Below, piece after piece: positions 6,256 through 11,589 of a stretch of DNA of 11,589 nucleotides; position 1 is the stretch's first letter; each line of letters opens with the position of its first letter. Source of the DNA: Nitrospirota bacterium (lineage in GTDB: Bacteria; Nitrospirota; 9FT-COMBO-42-15; HDB-SIOI813); NCBI GenBank assembly GCA_016234155.1, contig JACRGZ010000009.1:1-11589 (forward strand). The letters are read 5' to 3'. The translations under genes were made by a program, and so were the position numbers. Under the pieces are notes generated by a model. It did no database searches. It was not told the origin of the DNA and worked only from the letters and a program-made list of their open reading frames with translations.

Positions 6256-6977
6256 ATGGAATATTTCTCTTCTATGAGCCTCTCCGTCAACTCTTTTTCA
6301 TAGTGTGTCAACTCCTCATTGACTAACTTAATCCAGAAGGTTGCACGGAAACCTGCACAGAGGCTGGATATTATAGCCACATGATCCCCCTCAGCAAGAA
6401 ACATAGAGCCATGCTGTAAGAACATATCCTTCCAGCGGCGCTGGGCGCTCCCAATAATTTTTTCCCCATTCACACATACTTCATGTCCCAGTGCGGTATC
6501 AAAACAAAGAGTGGAATGGTGGTAATGTTGAGTACGGAGTGCGGAGTGCGGAGGGTTGAGGGTTGAATGAGGAGTGCGGAGTGCGGAGTGCGGAATGCGG
6601 AGTGGATCTGGTGTTATACCAAGATGTTTAAGCCCCGAAATGAGCGCCTCTGCAATGGCATGGTATGTCCCCTTAATATTGGATGGGAATAATGGATTAT
6701 CTGTTTTAGATACTATACTGTAGCTCAAGTCATTGCCATGGAATACGGCCCTTCCGCCGGTAATGCGCCGGACAACTGCTACATCTTTTCCCTCTGACAA
6801 TCCTTTTGGCGGGGTCTGAAAATATCCTATAGACATACATGGTGGAGACCATCTGTAGAAGCGAAGTGTGGTAGTCTTTACCCTCTCTTCCTTAGAGGCA
6901 ATAGCAATTGCCTCATCCACTGCCATGTTATAGAACCCGTTATTGCTACCTGTATCAAGTAACCGCCAGACCTGCAA
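6207..6977 (-). CDS. LipM-like octanoyltransferase / lipoate-protein ligase A family protein, repeat-modified
   Basis: BPL/LPL-fold acyltransferase that should transfer octanoyl (or lipoyl) groups to a lysine of lipoyl domains, providing the lipoate cofactor. Motifs: LRFYRWSPPCMSIGYFQ (38-54), VVRRITGGRAVFHGNDLSYS (68-87), CFDTALGHEV (158-167) and NGEKIIGSAQRR (170-181, acceptor Lys173), then LQHGSMFL. Cys158 aligns with the catalytic Cys of Bacillus LipM (CFDAPS region), favouring octanoyltransferase over ATP-dependent ligase. The start is TTG at 6977-6975, with GGAGG (complement of 6984-6988) 6 nt before it. Two repeats have entered the gene. Residues about 127-152 (PHSALRT-type heptads) are read from an AGTGCGG array just before the catalytic Cys, in a loop that varies in the family. 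Residues 242-256 come from MITE copy 1. Both leave the core intact, so activity is plausible. It is convergent with the epimerase and divergent from the oxidoreductase operon. Confidence 0.9.
   Translation of the reverse strand: MQVWRLLDTGSNNGFYNMAVDEAIAIASKEERVKTTTLRFYRWSPPCMSIGYFQTPPKGLSEGKDVAVVRRITGGRAVFHGNDLSYSIVSKTDNPLFPSNIKGTYHAIAEALISGLKHLGITPDPLRIPHSALRTPHSTLNPPHSALRTQHYHHSTLCFDTALGHEVCVNGEKIIGSAQRRWKDMFLQHGSMFLAEGDHVAIISSLCAGFRATFWIKLVNEELTHYEKELTERLIEEKYSMRLLQKYKNVVIPAWF
6531..6600. repeat. AGTGCGG heptamer array inside the octanoyltransferase gene
   Basis: Ten consecutive 7-bp units occupy 6531-6600: AGTACGG, AGTGCGG twice, AGGGTTG twice, AATGAGG, AGTGCGG three times and AATGCGG. 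Read on the minus strand, three units (21 nt) make seven codons, giving a PHSALRT / PHSTLNP / PHSALRT protein repeat. Because one unit is 7 nt, gain or loss of a single unit would shift the reading frame. Confidence 0.9.
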
Positions 6978-7117
6978 CTCTCACCTCCAACCGTTCCTAT
7001 TATTACATATCTGCAGGTTGGTGCAAGAACCCTAAATTTTCCTGTTGAAAATTCGGACAAAGAAGGTTATATTACCATATACACTAAAATTATTTGAATT
7101 CCCTGAGGAGAACATTG
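6978..7117. other. Divergent intergenic region, octanoyltransferase / oxidoreductase operon
   Basis: This is the only long spacer in the window without an obvious dispersed repeat. It holds the ribosome site of the minus-strand gene (6984-6988), a good plus-strand promoter (7045-7073) and the GAGGAG ribosome site of the gamma-delta gene (about 7105-7110). A possible minus-strand promoter (TTGCAC with TAATAAT) has poor spacing and is not called. Confidence 0.55.
7045..7073 (+). promoter_or_regulatory. Sigma70-like promoter of the 2-oxoacid oxidoreductase operon
   Basis: TTGAAA at 7045-7050 and TATATT at 7068-7073 are separated by exactly 17 nt. Transcription would begin near 7080, leaving a leader of about 38 nt before the ATG at 7118. 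Position, spacing and hexamer quality fit a housekeeping promoter; no operator is apparent. Confidence 0.6.
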
Positions 7118-8137
7118 ATGACCCCAGTAAAAATACCGCATATAACAATACCAAAAAAGCACAAGGAGGGGGCTTTTGAGATCCGCATGGAGAGTATCGG
7201 AGGGCTGGGTGCAAACGTTGCAGGGAAGATACTGGCCGAAACCGGGGTGCTTGGGATGGGACTCAACGGGTCTAATTTCTCATCATATGGCTCAGAGAAG
7301 AAAGGCGCGCCCGTTAAGGCGCATGTACGGCTATGTGATCCGGATACCCCTATAAGGAATAACAGCCCGATAGAAAATCCTCATATACTGGCTATATTCC
7401 ATGAGGCGCTTATCAAGACAGTCCCTGTCCTGCAGGGGGTGGTTCCTGACTCTACTGTCATACTGAATACCACAAAGACACCTGCACAGACAAGGGAGAT
7501 GTTAAAATTACACGGCGGGTTTATAGGGTGCGTAAATGCCCTTAATATTGCCATCGAGGAAAAGAGCAGGGTTAATATCCCAATGCTCGGCGCTATCTGT
7601 AAGGCAAGTGGGTTTCTTGACCCTGATGCATTGAGAAATACGATCAAGAACGTCTTTGGGAGAAAATATCCCCAGACCGTGCCGGGAAATCTTAAGGCCT
7701 TCGATCGTGGGTATGATGAGATAAAGATCGAATTCTTCCCCCCAGATGAGAAATATCCATATCAGCCCTTTGTCCGGAACCCATCTAAGCTTGGATATAT
7801 GAACCAGCCTATAGGTGGGGTTGTGGTCAGCGCCGGAATTACGCGAGAGAAGGATTTGAGTCCTTCCCGGGTAGGATTTATCCCAATATTGGATCTTGAT
7901 ACCTGTACACACTGCGGCGAGTGCGATTATGCGTGTCCTGATTACTGTTTTGTCTGGGAAAAAGGTGTGACCAAGACAGGTAAAGAGGCAATATTCCTCA
8001 GGGGGATAGACTATAATTACTGTAAGGGATGCCTGCAATGTGTATGGATTTGTAAGCCCAAGGCCATCTCAATAGGCAAAGAGAGCGACTACAACGTTGA
8101 TAAATTAACTTTACCTCATCCATTTCGTAAGAAATGA
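7118..8137 (+). CDS. 2-oxoacid:ferredoxin oxidoreductase, fused gamma and delta (ferredoxin) subunits
   Basis: This chain combines two parts of a CoA-dependent 2-oxoacid:acceptor oxidoreductase (pyruvate or 2-oxoglutarate synthase type). Residues about 21-205 are the gamma domain, beginning EIRMESIGGLGANVAGKILAE and carrying GSNFSSYGSEKKGAPVKAHVR, which is implicated in CoA binding. Residues about 255-320 are a 2x[4Fe-4S] ferredoxin: CTHCGECDYACP (Cys 263, 266, 269, 273) and CKGCLQCVWICKP (Cys 302, 305, 308, 312). The delta part would carry electrons from the catalytic subunit to external ferredoxin. The ATG at 7118 has GAGGAG 7 nt upstream; an in-frame ATT at 7094 is too early. The alpha-beta gene follows, 177 bases away only because a MITE is inserted; without it the gap would be 23 bases. 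Substrate cannot be decided from this sequence. Confidence 0.93.
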   Translation: MTPVKIPHITIPKKHKEGAFEIRMESIGGLGANVAGKILAETGVLGMGLNGSNFSSYGSEKKGAPVKAHVRLCDPDTPIRNNSPIENPHILAIFHEALIKTVPVLQGVVPDSTVILNTTKTPAQTREMLKLHGGFIGCVNALNIAIEEKSRVNIPMLGAICKASGFLDPDALRNTIKNVFGRKYPQTVPGNLKAFDRGYDEIKIEFFPPDEKYPYQPFVRNPSKLGYMNQPIGGVVVSAGITREKDLSPSRVGFIPILDLDTCTHCGECDYACPDYCFVWEKGVTKTGKEAIFLRGIDYNYCKGCLQCVWICKPKAISIGKESDYNVDKLTLPHPFRKK

Positions 8138-8146
8138 ATAAATAGG

Positions 8147-8296
8147 GAGGCTCTTGCAAAAGTATAAAAATGTTGTCATTCCCGCATGATTTAAGCGGGA
8201 ATATAGTGTTTTATTACAGAAAATCATATCCGTCCCCGAGTGCTTCTATCGGGGATAGAAGATTTCGGGGATGACATAGACTTTTGCAAAAGCCTC
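8147..8296. mobile_element. MITE-like element, copy 2 (150 bp)
   Basis: The terminal inverted repeats are GAGGCTCTTGCAAAAGT (8147-8163) and the complement of GAGGCTTTTGCAAAAGT ending at 8296. A perfect 4-bp direct repeat TAGG flanks it (8143-8146 and 8297-8300). Internal hairpins include ATTCCCGC (8178-8185) with GCGGGAAT (8195-8202) and a GC-rich arm around CCCCGA/TCGGGG. Orientation is opposite to copy 1. Compared with copy 1 it has about 20 extra bases in the CCCCGA hairpin. It sits between the two genes of the oxidoreductase operon, right before the alpha-beta ribosome site. Confidence 0.9.
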
Positions 8297-8314
8297 TAGG
8301 TATAAGGAGAAGAC

Positions 8315-10591
8315 ATGGGCACAGAGGTAATAAAGGGGGCCAAACAGGAGACAGGTTTTCTTAGCGGTAATGAGATGGCTGCCCTTGCCGCGAGCCAGAT
8401 AAACTTCCATATTATGGGTTACTATCCCATCACCCCATCTACCGAGGTAGCCGAAAATCTTGACGAGATGAAGGCGGAAGGGGAACATGATATTCTTATG
8501 ATCCCCGGCGAAGGTGAACATGGGGCTGCAGCAATATGCTATGGCGCCGCTACTGCAGGGGCAAGGGTCTTCAATGCCACGTCTGCCCAGGGACTCCTTT
8601 ATGCTTTGGAACAATTACCTGTCCAGTCAGGTACACGCTTCCCTATGTTACTTGACGTTGTGACGCGTTCTGTGTCTGGACCTCTCGATATCAGGGGTGA
8701 TCACAGTGACATAATGATGGCGCTTAATTGCGGCTGGATAATCCTATTGGCAAAAGACCCCCAGGCTGCCTATGACATGAACATTATAGGGGTTAAGATA
8801 GGGGAGCTTGAGGATGTGAGGCTTCCTGTAATAGTTGCCTATGACGGTTTTTTTACAAGTCATCAGAAGCGGAGGGTGCAATATTTTACAGATAAAAGTT
8901 TAGTTCAGGAGTTCTTAGGTTCTCACCCCCCAAAGTATGTATCAATAGACCCGAGAAATCCGGTGACAATAGGACCATATATGAACGACCCTGACCTTAT
9001 TAATAATAAAAAGCAACAATCTATGGCGATGGAGGCTGCATATAACCGCCTTGGAGAGGTGTTTGACGGCTTTTATGAATTAAGCGGCAGGCGATATGGC
9101 CTGCTTGAGACTTACATGATGGAGGATGCAGAGGTTGCGCTCGTTATCCTTAATTCGGCCTACGAAACATCTAAGGAGGCAGTTGACAGGCTTCGTGCAG
9201 AGGGTTTTAAGGTTGGGGTTATGATGCCGAACGTCATTAGGCCATTCCCGGCAAGGGAGATCAGGGAGTGCCTGAAGCGTGTTAAGGCCATATGTGTAGC
9301 AGACAGACAGGAGTCCTTCGGCGGCTGGGGCGGCAATATGACTATCGAGGTAAAGGCTGCCCTAAAGGACGACCCTGATAACAGGACACTCGTCTTAAGC
9401 CGTATATATGGACTTGGCGGTAAGGAATTTTATGTAGAAGATGCCATAGACATGCTGAGAGAGACAACCGGGGCGGCCGATAAGGGGAGGGTGGATGTGC
9501 CTTTTGAATATGTAGGCGCAACACCAGGTGATCTGAATTTCAATCCCGGACGGATACAGAATCCTCTTACAAAAGAAGAGACTTCACAGGGAATTATAAA
9601 GGTAACAAGGGATGAGGCATCAGGTAAGTGGGATATAAAGGGGGTAAGTGCGAGACCCCTGAATGAGGTGCCAAAGAGGATAGCACAGGGACATTCCGCA
9701 TGTTCAGGGTGTGGAATATTCCCCGGCCTTGATATCTTCTTTAAGGGTATTCAGGGGGACGTCGTAGTGCTTTATCACACTGGTTGTGCTATGGTGGTCA
9801 CGACAGGTTATCCCTATTCATCTCACAATGTAACCTACATACATAATCTGTTCCAGAGCGGCGCCCCTACACTTGCCGGTGTTGTTGAGGCATTCCGTGA
9901 GAGACAGCGGAGGGGGGAGATACCTGCTGCAGATGACATTACGTTTGTAATGATTACCGGGGATGGCGGTATGGATATAGGTATGGGGCATGCTATAGGT
10001 ACGGCGCTGAGAAATCACAATCTCATAATCCTTGAATATGACAACCAGGGCTATATGAACACAGGCGCGCAATTATCTTTTTCTACCCCGCTTGGCCATG
10101 CCACTTCCACGTCTCATGTTGGGCCTTATCAAGCCGGAAACAAGCTTCAGCATAAAGACACGGCCCAGATAATGGCGGCATGTAATATCCCTTATGTTTT
10201 TACAGGCATTGCCACACAGTACAGGGACCTTATAAAAAAGGCAACAAAGGCACAGTACTATGCAAAAAATGAGGGTATGGTTTATGGCAAAATACTCATT
10301 GCATGTCCGCTCGAATGGAAGAGTGAGGAGATACTCGGGCTTGAGATTATACAGACCGCAGTTGACTGCTGCTTCTTCCCATTATATGAAGTAGAACATG
10401 GTATTACCACGATTACATATAATCCGGAGGATAAAGGGAAAAAGGCGCCTGTCACAGAGTGGCTCAGGTTGATGGGGAAGACGAAACACCTTGGAAAACC
10501 AGAATATAAGGATATAGTTGAAAGATTGCAGAAGGAAGTTGACAGAAGGTGGGAGAGACTGAAGGCGATGGCTGCAAATCCGCTGTTGTGA
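8315..10591 (+). CDS. 2-oxoacid:ferredoxin oxidoreductase, fused alpha and beta (TPP) subunits
   Basis: This is the catalytic chain that oxidatively decarboxylates a 2-oxoacid to acyl-CoA, or runs backward to fix CO2, with ferredoxin as electron partner. Residues about 15-385 are alpha: FLSGNEMAALAA, the YPITPSTE loop (37-44), PGEGEHGAAAICYGAATAGAR (64-84) and domain II with VMMPNVIRPFP (302-312). Residues about 450-690 are beta: GHSACSGCG (459-467), HTGCAM (488-493) and IACPLEW (662-668) supply four cysteines (463, 466, 491, 664) suited to one [4Fe-4S] cluster. GDGGMDIG (549-556) with DNQGYMNTG (576-584) is the TPP/Mg site. Residues 390-450 link them. AAGGAG at 8304-8309 lies 5 nt before the ATG. 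No stop or frameshift is seen at the fusion, and the linker is clean, so this is a genuine fusion. Together with the upstream gamma-delta chain it makes a complete enzyme. Confidence 0.94.
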   Translation: MGTEVIKGAKQETGFLSGNEMAALAASQINFHIMGYYPITPSTEVAENLDEMKAEGEHDILMIPGEGEHGAAAICYGAATAGARVFNATSAQGLLYALEQLPVQSGTRFPMLLDVVTRSVSGPLDIRGDHSDIMMALNCGWIILLAKDPQAAYDMNIIGVKIGELEDVRLPVIVAYDGFFTSHQKRRVQYFTDKSLVQEFLGSHPPKYVSIDPRNPVTIGPYMNDPDLINNKKQQSMAMEAAYNRLGEVFDGFYELSGRRYGLLETYMMEDAEVALVILNSAYETSKEAVDRLRAEGFKVGVMMPNVIRPFPAREIRECLKRVKAICVADRQESFGGWGGNMTIEVKAALKDDPDNRTLVLSRIYGLGGKEFYVEDAIDMLRETTGAADKGRVDVPFEYVGATPGDLNFNPGRIQNPLTKEETSQGIIKVTRDEASGKWDIKGVSARPLNEVPKRIAQGHSACSGCGIFPGLDIFFKGIQGDVVVLYHTGCAMVVTTGYPYSSHNVTYIHNLFQSGAPTLAGVVEAFRERQRRGEIPAADDITFVMITGDGGMDIGMGHAIGTALRNHNLIILEYDNQGYMNTGAQLSFSTPLGHATSTSHVGPYQAGNKLQHKDTAQIMAACNIPYVFTGIATQYRDLIKKATKAQYYAKNEGMVYGKILIACPLEWKSEEILGLEIIQTAVDCCFFPLYEVEHGITTITYNPEDKGKKAPVTEWLRLMGKTKHLGKPEYKDIVERLQKEVDRRWERLKAMAANPLL

Positions 10592-10672
10592 ATAGGGTTC
10601 CAGGGTTACTGAATTCAAGTGGCCAAGTGAAATCCACTCGAACCCTTGACCCCTTGAATCCTTGAACCCTAT
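10592..10672. repeat. Long nested hairpin between the oxidoreductase and the mglA-like gene
   Basis: ATAGGGTTC (10592-10600) pairs perfectly with GAACCCTAT (10664-10672). Inside, ATTCAAG (10613-10619) pairs with CTTGAAT (10653-10659), and AGTGG (10618-10622) can pair with CCACT (10634-10638). The right side contains direct repeats of the type CCCTTGA. It starts directly at the upstream stop codon and ends 6 bases before the next ATG, so it may end one transcript while leaving no ribosome site for the other. Confidence 0.7.
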
Positions 10673-10678
10673 ATTTAT

Positions 10679-11266
10679 ATGTCTTTTATCCATTATTCAT
10701 TAAGAGAAATAAACTGTAAAATTGTCTATTATGGCCCAGGTCTCTGCGGCAAAACATCAAATATCAGATATATCTACAATAATACAAGCCCGGAGAGTAA
10801 AGGTAAGCTTATCTCTATAGCGCCAGAGAAAGAGCACACGCTTTTTTTTGACTTCCTTCCGATTTTTTTGGGCACACTGAATGGATTTACACTGAAATTT
10901 CATCTCTATACCGTCCCGGGACAGATATTTTATGAGGCAAGCAGGAAATTAATATTGAAGGGGGTGGATGGCATAGTGTTTGTAGCAGACTCTCAGGTCG
11001 AGAGGATGGATGCTAATATTGAAAGTATGGATAATCTGCGGAGGAATCTCCTTGAACAGGATGTGGATGTAAACTACACCCCGTTGACCATTCAGTATAA
11101 CAAGAGAGACTTGCCAAACATCATACCCGTTGAGGAAATAGATGCCCTGCTTAACTTTAGAGGTGTACCATACTATGAGGCGATAGCGATAAAAGGAGAG
11201 GGTGTATTTGAGTCATTAAAGGATATAACCATGCAGGTCATAACAAGGCTCAAAACTGCCCTTTAG
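10679..11266 (+). CDS. MglA-like small Ras-family GTPase
   Basis: MglA proteins are cytosolic GTPases that set cell polarity in gliding bacteria, usually with an MglB Roadblock-type GAP. The 195-residue length equals Myxococcus MglA. The N-terminus MSFIHYSLREINCKIVYYGPGLCGKT is characteristic; the P-loop GPGLCGKT is at 19-26. LFFDFLP (55-61), the switch-II stretch TVPGQ (78-82, Gln82 kept), the RKLILKGVDGIVFVADSQ segment and the base-specificity motif NKRD follow. Position 53 is His (codon CAC at 10835-10837), where the characterised MglA proteins have the intrinsic arginine finger in (D/E)RTLFF. GTP hydrolysis may therefore be slower or rely on another residue. No mglB lies beside it in the window, and no ribosome site is visible before the ATG. 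A role in polarity or surface motility is family knowledge; here it is inferred. Confidence 0.93.
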   Translation: MSFIHYSLREINCKIVYYGPGLCGKTSNIRYIYNNTSPESKGKLISIAPEKEHTLFFDFLPIFLGTLNGFTLKFHLYTVPGQIFYEASRKLILKGVDGIVFVADSQVERMDANIESMDNLRRNLLEQDVDVNYTPLTIQYNKRDLPNIIPVEEIDALLNFRGVPYYEAIAIKGEGVFESLKDITMQVITRLKTAL

Positions 11267-11292
11267 TCTATAACAATGTCTTTACCGGCCGA

Positions 11293-11322
11293 TTGACTTA
11301 TACATAAATACTTCTATATAAT
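11293..11322 (+). promoter_or_regulatory. Sigma70 promoter of tRNA-Asn
   Basis: TTGACT (11293-11298) and a perfect TATAAT (11317-11322) are 18 nt apart. Initiation near 11329 would leave about 10 nt before the mature tRNA 5' end at 11340. This is the strongest promoter in the window. Confidence 0.8.
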
Positions 11323-11339
11323 TACAAACGTTATTATAC

Positions 11340-11415
11340 TCCCCGGTAGCTCAATAGGCGGAGCGAGCGGCTGTTAACCGCTAGGTCGTAGGTTCGAGCC
11401 CTACCCGGGGAGCCA
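11340..11415 (+). tRNA. tRNA-Asn (anticodon GTT)
   Basis: All arms fold: acceptor TCCCCGG (11340-11346) with CCGGGGA (11405-11411); D stem GCTC (11349-11352) with GAGC (11361-11364) around an AATAGGCG loop; anticodon stem AGCGG (11366-11370) with CCGCT (11378-11382), loop CTGTTAA giving anticodon GTT; variable loop AGGTC; T stem GTAGG (11388-11392) with CCTAC (11400-11404), loop TTCGAGC. The discriminator is G (11412), usual for Asn, and the CCA end is encoded (11413-11415). Asn codons (AAY) make this a t6A37 substrate of the pathway begun by the YrdC protein at 2139. Confidence 0.97.
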
Positions 11416-11462
11416 GTTTTTATGAGGGTCGCTTTGGGCGACCATCATAAAAACTGGCTCCC
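11408..11462. repeat. Long hairpin overlapping the 3' end of tRNA-Asn
   Basis: The arms 11408-11425 and 11445-11462 are perfect 18-bp reverse complements, and GGTCGC with GCGACC extends the stem inward after one mismatch. The left arm includes the last tRNA acceptor bases and CCA, so the downstream arm is an inverted copy of the tRNA 3' end. No U-run follows the stem, so it is not a textbook terminator, though it could still stop or process transcripts. Confidence 0.8.
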
Positions 11463-11589
11463 TCTATCGGATGAGATCCGAACGTATTTTCAAGCCCTGT
11501 GATCTTGATCGTCGCAGGCTCGGCCACCGTGCGGCCTCGCACTGCTCCTTGGGCCGTTCCCTCCTGAACGTCGGTCGCGGTAAGGTGTG
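11420..11589 (-). CDS. Possible 3' end of an unidentified gene, cut by the window edge
   Basis: On the minus strand one frame stays open from the window edge to a TAA at 11422-11420, giving 55 full codons. I do not recognise the product. Near the end it reads TVAEPATIKITGLENTFGS, which looks protein-like, but the last residues are read from the tRNA-proximal hairpin. The stretch is clearly more GC-rich than the rest of the window. A plus-strand frame is also open here to the edge, so coding is not certain. A small hairpin TCGGAT-GAG-ATCCGA lies near 11468-11482. Confidence 0.22.
   Translation of the reverse strand, partial: HLTATDVQEGTAQGAVRGRTVAEPATIKITGLENTFGSHPIEGASFYDGRPKRPS

Noticed and set aside
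6531..6600. CRISPR-like array
   Set aside because: Units are 7 bp and contiguous with no spacers, so this is a simple tandem repeat.
7508..8038. Minus-strand open frame of 176 codons opposite the gamma-delta gene
   Set aside because: It lies wholly inside a well-supported gene, shows no family motif and has no ribosome site.
8246..8614. Minus-strand 122-codon frame running from the MITE into the alpha-beta gene
   Set aside because: It crosses a mobile element and a confident CDS and has no recognisable domain.
11408..11462. Intrinsic terminator of tRNA-Asn
   Set aside because: The stem is strong, but the T-tract is inside the stem rather than after it, and the stem takes in the mature tRNA end.

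Overview
The window looks like a piece of chromosome from an uncultured, probably anaerobic Gram-negative bacterium. The gene styles (a LipM-type octanoyltransferase, an MglA-like GTPase, a multidomain 2-oxoacid:acceptor oxidoreductase, a polyprenyl-type GT2 glycosyltransferase) and intergenic spaces packed with several families of short palindromic repeats recall Nitrospirota and related groundwater or sediment lineages. That placement is inference from gene content; no rRNA or other decisive marker is present.

Layout. Positions 152-2795 hold housekeeping genes on the plus strand: purD and purE (purine synthesis) and a TsaC/YrdC-type threonylcarbamoyl-AMP synthase (t6A tRNA modification). 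Positions 2900-6120 hold a surface-polysaccharide block: a membrane-anchored GT2 glycosyltransferase, a nucleotide-sugar 6-dehydrogenase that has lost its N-terminal NAD-binding region, and a WbpP/TviC-like UDP-HexNAc 4-epimerase. The last two would make UDP-GalNAcA-type uronic acids if the dehydrogenase were intact. A convergent LipM-like octanoyltransferase follows on the minus strand (6207-6977). From 7118 to 10591 two genes encode a 2-oxoacid:ferredoxin oxidoreductase in an unusual two-chain form, gamma-delta plus alpha-beta. An MglA-like GTPase with His at the arginine-finger position (10679-11266) and a tRNA-Asn with a very good sigma70-type promoter (11340-11415) follow. The last ~125 bases are more GC-rich and of unknown content.

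The most striking layer is the non-coding one. Almost every gene junction carries a repeat, from at least five kinds: (1) two copies of a 130-150 bp MITE-like element, in opposite orientation, each with terminal inverted repeats and a perfect 4-bp target duplication; (2) AGTGCGG heptamer arrays, one inside the coding sequence of the octanoyltransferase; (3) a GGAGTGCAA...TTGCATGCA hairpin family whose two copies differ in both arms but keep pairing; (4) AT-rich long inverted repeats at three successive junctions, one exactly where the dehydrogenase is truncated; (5) other palindromes, including a perfect 30-bp palindrome and a long hairpin starting in the 3' end of the tRNA. Several have remodelled protein termini: the octanoyltransferase C-terminus comes from the MITE, and the last residues of the YrdC protein come from an AT-rich repeat.
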